A stretch of DNA of 64,000 nt, taken from the NCBI GenBank assembly GCA_002690915.1, contig NZGF01000064.1, forward strand, positions 38,287 to 102,286, written 5' to 3'. Source of the DNA: Crocinitomicaceae bacterium (lineage in GTDB: Bacteria; Bacteroidota; Bacteroidia; Flavobacteriales_D; Sanyastnellaceae). Below are positions 40,337 through 51,169 of the stretch, piece by piece. Below the pieces are notes generated by a model. The model saw only the letters and a list, made by a program, of their open reading frames with translations, had not been told where the DNA came from and did no database searches. The position numbers were made by a program, and so were the translations under genes. Positions within the stretch are counted from its first letter, which is position 1, and each line of letters begins with the position of its first letter.

Positions 40337-42459
40337 AGAACCAACGGGAATTCAGCAACCGCGCTTGGCTTTCATTCGGACTGTTCGTCCTGCTCGGGAT
40401 GGCCATCTTTGGGCGCATCCTATGGATTCAGGGCGCAGAACACGAACAGTGGAAGGCCGCAGGCGAACGCTTCGAATCCAGCGTCCAGTCTATCGCACCC
40501 GCACGCGGTCAGATATACGCCGCCAACGGAAGCGTGCTGGCGACCTCTGTACCGGTCTTCGAAGTGCGGTGGGACAGCAAGAGTGAGGCCATCGATTGGG
40601 GCATATTCGACCGAGAACTCGACGACCTGTGTGCGGGTCTAAGTGAGGTGTTAGGCGACAAAAACCCCGCTGAATACCGCGAAATTCTGCGCAACGGACG
40701 CAACATGGGCCGTCGCAACACCCTGGTCGCACGACGCGTCTCGTACATCAAACAAAAGCAGCTGGTCGAACTCCCCTTCCTCCGACGCGGGCGGTTCAAA
40801 AGCGGCTTCACGTTTACCCGCATCGAGCAACGACGCAAGCCGTTCGGAGATTTGGCCGGCCGCACCATCGGTATCGACCGTGACGAAAACCGAGTGGGCT
40901 TGGAAGCCAGCTGGAATCAAGAACTCGCCGGCGTTACCGGTCGGCAACTGCAGCGGCGAGTTGCCGGGGGACAATGGATGCCCGTCTCGGATGATTACAT
41001 CGTCGAACCTGTAGCCGGCTACGACGTCATCAGCAGCATCGACATGCACCTGCAAGACGTCGCTAGCAATGCACTTCGCAGGCAATTGCAAACGCACGAG
41101 GCAGCGTGGGGAACCGTAATACTCATGGAAGTGGCGACGGGAAAGATCCGAGCCATGGCCAACCTGACCCGCACCAAAGAAGGTGCCGAAGACACCCCAT
41201 CGGTGTACCAAGAATCCTTCAACCATGCCATTGGTACCGCCGTTGAACCTGGATCAACCTTTAAGCTGGCCTCGTTGCTCACCGCCATGGAAAACGGCGG
41301 CGTGAAGCCCAACGATGAAATCGACACCAAGAACGGGGTTGTATCATTTTACGGGATTCGCATGTCGGATTCCAATGCGGACCAAGGCGGTCATGGCCTC
41401 CTGACTACGGAAGAAATTTTCGAAGTCAGTTCCAACGTGGGCACAGCCCTCACGTTGAAAGGCGCGTTCGGAGACGATCCGCAAGCATTCTTGAACAGCT
41501 TGCAGCGGCTGGGTGTAAATGAACCCACCGGCATTCGACTGGCGGGCGAAGCTGAGCCTCAAGTCTACACCGAGGCTGGCAGTGGCCGCTGGTCAGGGCT
41601 CTCCTTGACGCAAATGTCCATCGGCTACGAGCTCACTCAGACCCCGCTGCAAACCTTAAGCCTTTACAACACGATTGCCAATGGCGGAAAACTCATGCGT
41701 CCTCAGTTGGTTGAGCGATTGGAATCCAATGGAACGGTCATTCGCACCATCGCGCCAGAGGTCGTGAAGCAGCGCATTTGCTCAGCATCTACACTAGAAG
41801 CCTGCCAGCGTATGATGCGGCGCGTGGCCGATCCTACAGGCCAGGGTACAGCCCAGTACATTTTTGCCAAGAGCCCGTACACAGTGGCGGGGAAAACAGG
41901 CACCGCACGCATTGCCGGACCCAATGGTTACGACGGACGCTACCGTGCTTCGTTCGCAGGGTATTTCCCAGCAGAATCTCCGCGCTACTCTTGCATTGTC
42001 GTTATTGCCGATACCCGCAGCGGGGTCTATTACGGCTCGAGCATTGCCGGTCCGGTTTTCCGCGAATTGGCCAACAAGGTGTATGCCACAGACCCCACTT
42101 TTCATGAGCGCAGCCAAGGATTACTGACAGAAGCGCATCGACTGCCGGGAGCGAAAGACGGGGCACGCGAAGAGTTGGTCAATCTCTACGAGGCTTTCGG
42201 ACTTCCATATACCGGGGACAATACCAGCGACTGGGTCACTGCCACCACCGGCGACAGTGTTACCGCCCTTACCCCTCGGACCATTCAACCGTCTCACGTG
42301 CCAGACGTCCGAGGAATGGGCTTGCGGGACGCACTCTACCTACTCGAAAACGCCGGACTGCGCGTGCAGACGAAGGGATCGGGAACTGTTCGTCGCCAGA
42401 GCTTGGCGCCTGGAATGGCCATCAACCGCACCTCATCCATCACCATCGAATTGTCCTGA
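40333..42459 (+). CDS. ftsI: Penicillin-binding protein (FtsI-like) with C-terminal PASTA domain
   Basis: Transpeptidase motifs AVEPGSTFKLA, SSN and KTGTA (VAGKTGTARIAG); PASTA (VPDVRGMGLRDALYLLENAGLRV). Confidence 0.95.
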   Translation: MKNQREFSNRAWLSFGLFVLLGMAIFGRILWIQGAEHEQWKAAGERFESSVQSIAPARGQIYAANGSVLATSVPVFEVRWDSKSEAIDWGIFDRELDDLCAGLSEVLGDKNPAEYREILRNGRNMGRRNTLVARRVSYIKQKQLVELPFLRRGRFKSGFTFTRIEQRRKPFGDLAGRTIGIDRDENRVGLEASWNQELAGVTGRQLQRRVAGGQWMPVSDDYIVEPVAGYDVISSIDMHLQDVASNALRRQLQTHEAAWGTVILMEVATGKIRAMANLTRTKEGAEDTPSVYQESFNHAIGTAVEPGSTFKLASLLTAMENGGVKPNDEIDTKNGVVSFYGIRMSDSNADQGGHGLLTTEEIFEVSSNVGTALTLKGAFGDDPQAFLNSLQRLGVNEPTGIRLAGEAEPQVYTEAGSGRWSGLSLTQMSIGYELTQTPLQTLSLYNTIANGGKLMRPQLVERLESNGTVIRTIAPEVVKQRICSASTLEACQRMMRRVADPTGQGTAQYIFAKSPYTVAGKTGTARIAGPNGYDGRYRASFAGYFPAESPRYSCIVVIADTRSGVYYGSSIAGPVFRELANKVYATDPTFHERSQGLLTEAHRLPGAKDGAREELVNLYEAFGLPYTGDNTSDWVTATTGDSVTALTPRTIQPSHVPDVRGMGLRDALYLLENAGLRVQTKGSGTVRRQSLAPGMAINRTSSITIELS

Positions 42460-42463
42460 ACGC

Positions 42464-43921
42464 ATGAAACTCCTGAAAGAAATCCTTTACGGCACACGTA
42501 TCCAAGACATCTTGGGCAACACCCACGTCGCCATTGAGGACCTTGCATTCGACAGCCGAAAAGTGAAAGCCTTCAGCTTGTTCGTTGCTATCCCCGGTGT
42601 CCACGTTGACGGCCACGACTATATCGAACAGGCTGTTGAAAAAGGGGCAACAGCAGTGGTTTGCGAGCGGGTACCAGAACAACATGCCGAACACGTGACC
42701 TATGTCCGCGTTCTCGATGCGGCCATCGCCTTGGGACACATCGCCTCAAAATTTTACGATGATCCAAGTGCCTCAATGAAAGTGGTCGCCGTCACAGGAA
42801 CCAATGGTAAAACAACAACGGTCAGCTTACTCCACCGCTTATTCCGTTCCATGGACCGGCGCGCGGGTATGCTGTCAACGGTTGAAAACCGGATACTCGA
42901 TCAAGTGGTACCTGCAAGCCACACCACTCCCGATGCCCTTCAGATGCAGCAGCTCTTCCGCCGCATGGCTGATGCTGGGTGCAAGTATGTATTCATAGAA
43001 GCGAGTTCCCACAGCATTCACCAACACCGCCTCGCTGGCACCAAATTGACCGGAGCCGTATTCACCAATATCACACACGACCACCTCGATTACCACGGAG
43101 ACTTCAATGCCTACATCCAAGCCAAAAAAGGCTTATTCGATTTGGTCTCCGCTGAAGCGTTTGCGCTCTACAACCAGGACGATTCACACGGTACCGACAT
43201 GGTCATAGATTGCAAAGGGCGCATCAAGGATTACGCCCTTACTTCAATGGCCGATTACCGGGGACGTGTGGTGGAGAATACGCTCGAAGGGTTGCAAATC
43301 CACCTCAATGGTCAAGACCTCTACAGCCAGCTGATCGGCGCATTCAATGCGTACAACCTGTTGGCCGTGTTTGCTGTGGCGATGGAATTGGGCATGGACG
43401 AAATGGAAGTGCTCACAAACCTTTCGCTCCTCAAGCCGCCGGCCGGCCGCTTCGAGTGTGTACAAGCGACCGAGGGCATCACCGCCATTGTGGACTATGC
43501 CCACACTCCAGATGCCTTGGACAGCGTACTCAAGACGATTGATACGTTTCGAGCCGGTGAGACCCAGGTCATCACCGTTGTGGGATGCGGCGGCAACCGC
43601 GATAGGGCCAAGCGGCCTATCATGGCTCAGACCGCTGCGCAGTGGAGCGACCGGGTTTTCCTCACGTCAGACAACCCCCGAGACGAGGAACCCGACGCCA
43701 TCATCAACGACATGCGTGCCGGGCTCGATCCTATCGCCACCAAAAAATGCTTCGCAATCTCCGACCGACGCGAGGCCATTCGCATGGCAGCTCAATTGGC
43801 CAGGGAAGGCGACATCGTCTTGGTCGCCGGAAAAGGCCACGAGACCTACCAGGAAATCAAAGGCATCCGCTACGATTTCGATGACCGCGAAGAACTCCTC
43901 AACGCTTTCAATCCCGCCTGA
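42464..43921 (+). CDS. murE: UDP-N-acetylmuramoyl-L-alanyl-D-glutamate ligase MurE
   Basis: [66 protein letters not shown]. Confidence 0.96.
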   Translation: MKLLKEILYGTRIQDILGNTHVAIEDLAFDSRKVKAFSLFVAIPGVHVDGHDYIEQAVEKGATAVVCERVPEQHAEHVTYVRVLDAAIALGHIASKFYDDPSASMKVVAVTGTNGKTTTVSLLHRLFRSMDRRAGMLSTVENRILDQVVPASHTTPDALQMQQLFRRMADAGCKYVFIEASSHSIHQHRLAGTKLTGAVFTNITHDHLDYHGDFNAYIQAKKGLFDLVSAEAFALYNQDDSHGTDMVIDCKGRIKDYALTSMADYRGRVVENTLEGLQIHLNGQDLYSQLIGAFNAYNLLAVFAVAMELGMDEMEVLTNLSLLKPPAGRFECVQATEGITAIVDYAHTPDALDSVLKTIDTFRAGETQVITVVGCGGNRDRAKRPIMAQTAAQWSDRVFLTSDNPRDEEPDAIINDMRAGLDPIATKKCFAISDRREAIRMAAQLAREGDIVLVAGKGHETYQEIKGIRYDFDDREELLNAFNPA

Positions 43922-45189
43922 TGCTGTATCACCTCTTCACTTACCTCGATTCCGTGATGGACTTGCCCGGCGTAAGCTTATTCCAATACATCTCGTTCCG
44001 CGCGGGCATGAGCCTAATTACATCATTGGTCATTGGCATCCTTTTCGGTAAGCGCATCATCGAATGGCTCCAACTTAAGCAAGTCGGCGAAATCGTGCGT
44101 GACTTGGGATTGGAAGGGCAAATGAATAAGCAGGGTACCCCGACGATGGGCGGCCTCATCATCCTAGCGGCCATTCTGGTTCCCACCCTACTCTTTGCTG
44201 ACCTGTCCAACATCTACACACAGATGATGCTCCTTGTCACGGTTTGGCTGGGTGCGATCGGATTTCTCGACGACTACATCAAGGTCTTCAAAAAGAATAA
44301 AGAAGGCCTCGCTGGCCGTTTCAAAATCATCGGTCAAGTCGGCGTTGGTATTATCGTTGGCGCCATTATGTGGTGGCACCCAGACGTCACCATCAAGGAT
44401 CCAGCTGACCGCGCGTACTCTGGCCAAGTCGTTGAAATGACGGCGACAGACGGCACGGCATTCGAAGTGTTTGAACCCAACAGCGGCCTTCCGATTTGGG
44501 AAGCAAAAAAATCCTCCGAAACCACTGTTCCCTTCATGAAGGACAACAGCTTCGATTACGAACGACTGGTCACCTGGATGGGCGATTGGGCCATCGGATG
44601 GGGCTGGTTAGCCTTCATCCCGCTGGTCATACTCATTGTCACTGCGGTGAGCAACGGCGCCAACCTCACGGACGGCATCGACGGCTTGGCCACTGGCAGC
44701 AGCGCCATCATCGGATTGGGCCTGGCCGTGCTGGCTTATGTTGGCTCAAACATTGTCACCGCTGATTACCTGAACATCCACTACATCCCGCGCTCAGAAG
44801 AATTGGTCGTGTTCATTGCTGCCTTTGTGGGCGGGTGTATCTCCTTCTTATGGTACAACGCCTTCCCGGCGCAGGTCTTCATGGGCGATACCGGTAGCCT
44901 GGCATTGGGCGGCATCATTGCGGCGTTTGCCATCGCCATTCGCAAGGAGCTACTATTGCCTTTGCTCTGCGGCATTTTCTTGATTGAAAACCTTTCTGTC
45001 GTTTTGCAAGTCGGTTGGTTCAAATACACCAAACGTAAAACCGGAGAAGGCCGCCGCATTTTCCTGATGGCACCGCTTCACCACCACTATCAAAAACAAA
45101 ACATTCCTGAATCCAAGATTACAGCAAGGTTCTGGATTTTGGGCATCCTTTTGGCCGTTATCACCATCGTCACTCTGAAAGTTCGATAA
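43921..45189 (+). CDS. mraY: Phospho-N-acetylmuramoyl-pentapeptide-transferase
   Basis: [56 protein letters not shown]. Confidence 0.97.
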   Translation: MLYHLFTYLDSVMDLPGVSLFQYISFRAGMSLITSLVIGILFGKRIIEWLQLKQVGEIVRDLGLEGQMNKQGTPTMGGLIILAAILVPTLLFADLSNIYTQMMLLVTVWLGAIGFLDDYIKVFKKNKEGLAGRFKIIGQVGVGIIVGAIMWWHPDVTIKDPADRAYSGQVVEMTATDGTAFEVFEPNSGLPIWEAKKSSETTVPFMKDNSFDYERLVTWMGDWAIGWGWLAFIPLVILIVTAVSNGANLTDGIDGLATGSSAIIGLGLAVLAYVGSNIVTADYLNIHYIPRSEELVVFIAAFVGGCISFLWYNAFPAQVFMGDTGSLALGGIIAAFAIAIRKELLLPLLCGIFLIENLSVVLQVGWFKYTKRKTGEGRRIFLMAPLHHHYQKQNIPESKITARFWILGILLAVITIVTLKVR

Positions 45190-45193
45190 CTCC

Positions 45194-46630
45194 ATGTCTC
45201 ATCCCATCGTACCCATACTAGGAGCAGGAGAAAGCGGCACAGGAGCCGCCCTGCTTGCGGTGCGCCAGGGTTTGCAGCCTTGGGTAAGCGACGCCGGGGC
45301 GGTCCACGCTGATCGTGCCACGGAGCTGGATGGCGCTGGAGTGGAATGGGAAGCAGACGGACACGATGAAACCCGTCTCCTAGCCGCTGCAGCGGCCGGT
45401 GCCACTGTCATCAAAAGCCCTGGTATTCCGGATTCCGCTCCACTCTTGCAACAGATCAAGGCATCAGGCGGAGTGCTCATCAGCGAAATTGAATTTGCCA
45501 GCCGCTTCGCTCGCACAGACGGGCAACATGTCATTGCCGTCACAGGATCGAATGGAAAAACCACGACAACTGCGCTAATCGCTGCGCTATTTGAAGGCGC
45601 CGGTTGCGATGTGGCATGTGTTGGGAACATCGGCAAAAGCTGGGCACGCGACTTGAGCGAGCGCCACCATCCTGCTGCGGTGCAGGTAGTGGAGGTGAGC
45701 AGCTTCCAATTGGACGGGATTACTTCGTTCCGTCCAGACGTTGCCATCCTCCTCAATATCACCCCAGATCACCTTGACCGGTACAACAACGACATCGAAC
45801 AATATGCCGATTCCAAATGGCGCATTGCCTCTAACCAAAATGCATCGGACATCCTGGTCCTCAATGCCGATGACCCACTTTCCGTAGCACGCTGGAAGCG
45901 CGCACATGCAATGGGTCAAATTACCGCCCGCGTTGTGGCGGTTTCAAGTGGCCAGACCGAATCTCAACTTCAAAATAACCTGGCCGAAAACGGCCTCAAC
46001 CCCTGGGGATTGGCTTCGGTCGATCACCCGGATCACCCTTACGAATTCACCATCAATCTTCCTCATCAAAACCCATTTACCATGACCATCCAAGAATTGG
46101 CATTGCAGGGCAAACACAACCTGTACAACAGCATGGCAGCCAGCGTCGCTGCCCGCGCACTTGAACTCCGCAAAGAAGGCGTCCGCGATAGCCTCGCGCA
46201 ATTTGACGCCATCGAACACCGCATGGAGTTTGTTGTCGAGACCAATGGCATCACGTTTGTGAACGACTCAAAAGCCACCAACGTCAATAGCACCTGGTAC
46301 GCACTGGAAAGCACCGAAGGGCCGATCATCTGGATTGCCGGCGGCGTGGACAAAGGCAACGACTACACGTCCTTGTTACACCTCGTTACGGGCAAGGTGG
46401 ACTACCTCATCTGCCTCGGCAAAAACAACAAGAAACTGATCGATGCGTTCGGCGAACGCGTAGACAGCTGTCACGAGGTGAGTACTGCCTCGGAAGCCGT
46501 GCAGTTGGCCTATCAATTGGGGAGCCCTGGACATACCGCATTGCTTTCACCGGCATGCGCAAGTTTCGACTTGTTCGGTTCGTACGAAGAACGCGGACGC
46601 GAATTCAAAGCGGCGGTGCGCAACCTCTAA
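45194..46630 (+). CDS. murD: UDP-N-acetylmuramoylalanine--D-glutamate ligase MurD
   Basis: ILGAGESGTGAALLA, AVTGSNGKTTTTALI, VNDSKATNVNSTWYALE, LLSPACASFDLFGSYEERG. Confidence 0.96.
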   Translation: MSHPIVPILGAGESGTGAALLAVRQGLQPWVSDAGAVHADRATELDGAGVEWEADGHDETRLLAAAAAGATVIKSPGIPDSAPLLQQIKASGGVLISEIEFASRFARTDGQHVIAVTGSNGKTTTTALIAALFEGAGCDVACVGNIGKSWARDLSERHHPAAVQVVEVSSFQLDGITSFRPDVAILLNITPDHLDRYNNDIEQYADSKWRIASNQNASDILVLNADDPLSVARWKRAHAMGQITARVVAVSSGQTESQLQNNLAENGLNPWGLASVDHPDHPYEFTINLPHQNPFTMTIQELALQGKHNLYNSMAASVAARALELRKEGVRDSLAQFDAIEHRMEFVVETNGITFVNDSKATNVNSTWYALESTEGPIIWIAGGVDKGNDYTSLLHLVTGKVDYLICLGKNNKKLIDAFGERVDSCHEVSTASEAVQLAYQLGSPGHTALLSPACASFDLFGSYEERGREFKAAVRNL

Positions 46631-46632
46631 AT

Positions 46633-47877
46633 ATGCCTGAAGGGAATAGCATGAACTTACACCGGCGCGTCGGCGCATGGTTGGAAGGGGACAAGGTCAT
46701 CTGGATGGTCACCTTGATGCTCAGCCTGTTATCCCTTTTGGCGGTATACAGTGCCATTTCATCGCTGGCATACAAGTCAGATGGCGGTTCATCACTTTTC
46801 CTATTCAAACAGGGGGTTATGCTGACCCTCGGATGGGGCATCATGCTCCTGATTCACAAAGTCAACTTCCGGTACTTTTCTAGGATTTCACAGGTGCTCA
46901 TCTGGGTCGCCGCCGCACTGCTAATTTTGACGCTAGCGTTTGGGGCGGACATCAACGATGCCAAACGCTGGTTGCGCATTCCCTTTATCGGGCTGACCCT
47001 GCAAACATCCGATTTTGCCAAGGTGGTATTGGTGACATATGTGGCGCGTGAATTGAATAACCGGCGCGCCCAATTGCATGACTTCCGAGCAGGTGTACTG
47101 CCGATTTTGATCCCCATTGGAATCATTTGTGGACTCATATTGCCGGCCGACTTTTCGACCGCTGCATTGCTCGGTGTGGTGTGCGTGGGTATGCTATTCA
47201 TTGGCGGTGTACCCTGGAAGCACATGGCACGCATTGCAGGGATGGGTATGCTCAGTTTGGTTCTGCTATATGGCGTGGGTAAGGCCGTTCCTGAGGCGTT
47301 ACCACGCTTTGGAACTTGGGCCGGACGATTGGAGCGCTTCGCGGGCGTTGGTGCCGTTGAAGAAGGTGATGCCTTGGAATACCAAATTGAGCTGGCTCAG
47401 GTAGCCATCAACCGGGGAGGACTGCTTCCCACGGGACCGGGAACCGGCACTTCCCGAAACTTTTTGCCCCATCCCTATTCGGACATGATTTACGCCTTCA
47501 TCATTGAGGAGTGGGGCGCAGTCATTGGTGGTTTGGGGCTGGTGTTGGCGTATCTGATTCTGCTTTATCGAACCATGCGTACGGCCACGCGTTGCCCGCG
47601 GCATTTTGGCGGATTACTCGCCATGGGCTTGGGCTTCATGCTGGTCTTCCAAGCCATGATCAACATGGCGGTCGCTGTGCGGCTCTTCCCCACAACAGGG
47701 CAACCATTGCCCATGGTATCTTACGGCGGTACTTCGATGATTTTCACCTGCTTGGCCATTGGTATGATCTTAGCTGTTTCCCGTTCGGTGACCGACCCAG
47801 GCAACTGGGAGAAATCGGCCAAGAAATCAAAACCTACGGGCAACCGAATCGTCAGTGAACCCGAATTTCATGGCTGA
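46633..47877 (+). CDS. ftsW: FtsW-like peptidoglycan polymerase
   Basis: SEDS family: LIHKVNFRYFSRISQVLIWVA, DAKRWLRI, IIEEWGAVIGGLGLVLAYLILLYR, SYGGTSMIFTCLAIGMIL. Confidence 0.94.
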   Translation: MPEGNSMNLHRRVGAWLEGDKVIWMVTLMLSLLSLLAVYSAISSLAYKSDGGSSLFLFKQGVMLTLGWGIMLLIHKVNFRYFSRISQVLIWVAAALLILTLAFGADINDAKRWLRIPFIGLTLQTSDFAKVVLVTYVARELNNRRAQLHDFRAGVLPILIPIGIICGLILPADFSTAALLGVVCVGMLFIGGVPWKHMARIAGMGMLSLVLLYGVGKAVPEALPRFGTWAGRLERFAGVGAVEEGDALEYQIELAQVAINRGGLLPTGPGTGTSRNFLPHPYSDMIYAFIIEEWGAVIGGLGLVLAYLILLYRTMRTATRCPRHFGGLLAMGLGFMLVFQAMINMAVAVRLFPTTGQPLPMVSYGGTSMIFTCLAIGMILAVSRSVTDPGNWEKSAKKSKPTGNRIVSEPEFHG

Positions 47878-49009
47878 TTCTTTGAGCACAATCAGCCGAG
47901 TGATTATTTCCGGAGGGGGAACGGGCGGCCACATCCATCCCGCCTTGGCCATTGCCGACGAAATCAAACGCCAGCATCCTAAGTGCAACATCCTTTTCGT
48001 CGGCGCCAAAGGCCGCATGGAGATGGAAAAGGTGCCCGCCGCCGGTTACGCCATCGAAGGGCTTTGGATTACAGGTGTGGATCGAAATTGGCGCAGCCTG
48101 CGAAATTGGCTTTTTCCTTTTAAGCTTATTAGCTCTCTCTGGAATGCGCGCCGCATCCTCCGTCGCTTTCGGCCAGAACTAGTCGTGGGCGTGGGTGGGT
48201 TTGCGAGCGGGCCGGTGCTCCACCAAGCCGCGCAAATGGGTATCCCTACGGCCATCCAAGAGCAAAACTCTTTCCCGGGCGTCACAAACCGGTTACTGGC
48301 AAAGCGCGTGGGACTGATCTGCTCAGGATTCCCCGGCTTAGAGCGTTGGTTCCCAGCGGACCGCATTGTGGAGACTGGAAATCCGCTGCGGATGCAGGTG
48401 CTCGATGCCGTCTCCGACCACGGGCAATCCGCTGAGGCCGCGTGGAAGCATTTTGGATTTGACGGAAGCCGACCGGTGGTGTTTGTCATGGGCGGCAGCC
48501 TCGGCGCGGATTCCATGAATGCAGCGGTCTGCAGCATGGCCGAAAGGGCTGCCGAAGCCTTGCCGTTTGACCTGATCTGGCAAACCGGTACGCGGTACCA
48601 CGGAGCCATGCACGCACGCATGAAAAACTGGCCCGATGCCGTGCAAGCGGGCATCCGCTGCTTGGGCTTCATCGACCGTATGGACCTCGCGTACCGATCA
48701 GCGACGGTCATCGCCAGCCGGGCCGGCGCCATGTCCATTGCAGAATTGGCCCTTGTGGGCAAACCTACCATTCTCGTTCCTTCACCGGTGGTCGCAGAAG
48801 ACCACCAGACGAAAAATGCGCGTTCACTGAGTGACCGAGACGGTGCTATTCTACTCCCCGACTCTGAAGTGATTGACGGCCTGGAAGCCGCGATAGCCGG
48901 CTTATTGTGCGATGCGGAACGGGCAAAATACTTGCAAGCTAATCTACTCAATGCGGCCCGTCCGAGAGCCGCTAGAGACGTTGTCAGCGAATTGGAAAAA
49001 CTCCTATGA
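47870..49009 (+). CDS. murG: UDP-N-acetylglucosamine--N-acetylmuramyl-(pentapeptide) pyrophosphoryl-undecaprenol GlcNAc transferase
   Basis: IISGGGTGGHIHPALAIADEI, VGVGGFASGPVL, QEQNSFPGVTNRLLAKRV, SRAGAMSIAELAL. Confidence 0.97.
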   Translation: MADSLSTISRVIISGGGTGGHIHPALAIADEIKRQHPKCNILFVGAKGRMEMEKVPAAGYAIEGLWITGVDRNWRSLRNWLFPFKLISSLWNARRILRRFRPELVVGVGGFASGPVLHQAAQMGIPTAIQEQNSFPGVTNRLLAKRVGLICSGFPGLERWFPADRIVETGNPLRMQVLDAVSDHGQSAEAAWKHFGFDGSRPVVFVMGGSLGADSMNAAVCSMAERAAEALPFDLIWQTGTRYHGAMHARMKNWPDAVQAGIRCLGFIDRMDLAYRSATVIASRAGAMSIAELALVGKPTILVPSPVVAEDHQTKNARSLSDRDGAILLPDSEVIDGLEAAIAGLLCDAERAKYLQANLLNAARPRAARDVVSELEKLL

Positions 49010-50415
49010 CTGGCATAACACACTGCTACTTCATTGGCATTGGCGGCATTGGCATGAGTGCAATTGCACGCTACCTCCATGCCGAGGGCTTGGCCGTGGC
49101 CGGATACGACCGAACAGATTCTTCATTGGTCGCGAGCTTGAAATCAGCCGGCATGTCCATCAGCGCTGGAGCGTCCGAGGCCGAGGCCCTAGCGCACTTC
49201 AATCGCTGGTTGAACGCAGCGCCACAGGAAGGCACACTTGTGGTTCGAACACCCGCTGTTCCGAACGATTTCCCGGTGCTTGTTCGCGCCCGCGAAAGCG
49301 GCTGCCGCATGGGTAAACGCAGTGAAGTGCTCGGGTGGCTCACCGAAAACAAGCCGACCTTGGCCGTTGCCGGCACCCACGGTAAGACCACAACCTCCGC
49401 TTTGCTCGCACATTTGATGAACGAACAGACTTCAGGTTGCCGGGCCTTCATCGGCGGTATTTTAGTGGGAACACAATCGAACGCCGTGTGGTCGCCGAAT
49501 GCCGAATGGACCGTGGTCGAAGCAGATGAGTTTGACCGAAGCTTTCTGCACCTCCATCCAACCCATGCAGCGATCACAAGTACAGATCCTGATCACCTCG
49601 ACGTGTACGGCGACATCGCTTCATTTCACGAGGGGTTCAAGGCCTTCGCCGAACGCGTCAGTGGTACCCTGTTCTTGGAAGCTGACGTCCACATCAAAGG
49701 CGTTAACAGCATGCGGTACGGCGTCACGGCCTCAAGCTCGACAGCGGAAGCCTGGCAGGCGGCAGCCACCGCCCTGCACATCGAAAAAGGCTGGCTGACC
49801 GGAGACGTTTGGGCGGGTGGGCGTTGGCATGAAGGCGTGCGCTTTCCCCTCGCCGGGATCCACAACGTGAAAAATGCGCTGGCCGCCGTGTGCTTGGCGG
49901 AAGCCGCTGGCGCCGATGTGGAAGGCTGCTTGAAGCAGCTGGGTACTTTCCAGGGCATCGAACGGCGTTTTGCTTACCACATCCGGGCGGACCATGGCAT
50001 CTACATCGACGACTACGCACATCATCCAGTAGAGTTGGAGGCCGCCATCGCAGCGGCTCGCCTGCATCATCCAGGGAGGAAAATCACCGGTATTTTCCAG
50101 CCACATCTGTTCTCGCGGACCCGGGACAATTTAGTAGAGTTTGGTCGGGCGTTGGCCCAATTGGATCGTGTGTTTTTGTTGCCCGTCTACCCCGCACGAG
50201 AAGCGCCCATAACGGGAATCGATTCACAAGCCCTGTTTGAAAACATCCCCCACCCCCACAAATACCTCATCGAATCGCATCAGATATTCGATAACCTGAA
50301 GGAGTTTCCTCCCGACGTGCTGATGACCCTTGGAGCTGGCGACATCGATCGATGCGTCCAACCCCTTACTCACTGGCTTAAGGAGGACCCTCACAGATTC
50401 AAAGTTGACACCTGA
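49006..50415 (+). CDS. murC: UDP-N-acetylmuramate--L-alanine ligase MurC
   Basis: CYFIGIGGIGMSAIARYLH, AVAGTHGKTTTSALLAHL, YIDDYAHHPVELEAAI, FQPHLFSRTRD. Confidence 0.97.
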   Translation: MTGITHCYFIGIGGIGMSAIARYLHAEGLAVAGYDRTDSSLVASLKSAGMSISAGASEAEALAHFNRWLNAAPQEGTLVVRTPAVPNDFPVLVRARESGCRMGKRSEVLGWLTENKPTLAVAGTHGKTTTSALLAHLMNEQTSGCRAFIGGILVGTQSNAVWSPNAEWTVVEADEFDRSFLHLHPTHAAITSTDPDHLDVYGDIASFHEGFKAFAERVSGTLFLEADVHIKGVNSMRYGVTASSSTAEAWQAAATALHIEKGWLTGDVWAGGRWHEGVRFPLAGIHNVKNALAAVCLAEAAGADVEGCLKQLGTFQGIERRFAYHIRADHGIYIDDYAHHPVELEAAIAAARLHHPGRKITGIFQPHLFSRTRDNLVEFGRALAQLDRVFLLPVYPAREAPITGIDSQALFENIPHPHKYLIESHQIFDNLKEFPPDVLMTLGAGDIDRCVQPLTHWLKEDPHRFKVDT

Positions 50416-50422
50416 ACACACC

Positions 50423-51154
50423 ATGATTCGAACCATCCTCTCCATCGCCTCAGCCGTTTTGCTGATTACCGGCAGTGGAGCCCTGGTCGGATTTTCGGTG
50501 GAACGCGAGTCCAATGCACGGTACGCAGGGTTGGAAGTGGACGTAGTCGAAATCGACGGAATGTTCTTTGTCGATGCCGCAGGTGTACGCGATCACATCT
50601 ACGCCCACGACAGCATTGCTGGCACCTTCATCGCCGATTTATCACTTCACGATGTGGAACATTGGGTGCATGAGATTCCTGCCATTGATGGCATTGAAAT
50701 CTACCCCGGGCTGAACCGAACATTACACGTCCGAGTCACCCAACGCAAACCCCTCGCTCGTGTTCACACATCGGAGGACGCGTCCGATTTCTATATTGAT
50801 TCCAACGGCACCATGCTTCCTCTTTCACCGCACTATACCGCACGGGTGCCGATTATCCACGCGCCATCATTCGAGGCCGCTGCTGAAGCTTTTGCCTTAG
50901 TAAATGCCACAACCAACGATCCACTGTGGTCCGCCTTCATCGATCAAATCGAAGTCGACGACGAAACCGGATTGAGCGTAGTCCCACGCGTTGGGGCGGC
51001 GCGAATTCAATTTGGCAACACCCAGCACCTCGAAGAGAAACTAAATAAACTCCTTGTATTCTACACCGAACATGTCGAACGGGGCAACCTGAACGTCTAC
51101 AAGCGAATCGACTTGACCTATACAGATCAAGTAGTCGCCCAACGGTATTACTAA
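50423..51154 (+). CDS. ftsQ: FtsQ-like cell division protein
   Basis: One TM, POTRA-like region (HEIPAIDGIEIYPGLNRTLHVRVTQRKPLARVH), position between murC and ftsA. Confidence 0.85.
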   Translation: MIRTILSIASAVLLITGSGALVGFSVERESNARYAGLEVDVVEIDGMFFVDAAGVRDHIYAHDSIAGTFIADLSLHDVEHWVHEIPAIDGIEIYPGLNRTLHVRVTQRKPLARVHTSEDASDFYIDSNGTMLPLSPHYTARVPIIHAPSFEAAAEAFALVNATTNDPLWSAFIDQIEVDDETGLSVVPRVGAARIQFGNTQHLEEKLNKLLVFYTEHVERGNLNVYKRIDLTYTDQVVAQRYY

Positions 51155-51169
51155 GCAACCTCTACGCCC

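Noticed and set aside
48046-49080. 344-aa minus-strand ORF antisense to murG
   Set aside because: Shadow ORF over a well supported murG; biased composition, no recognisable motifs
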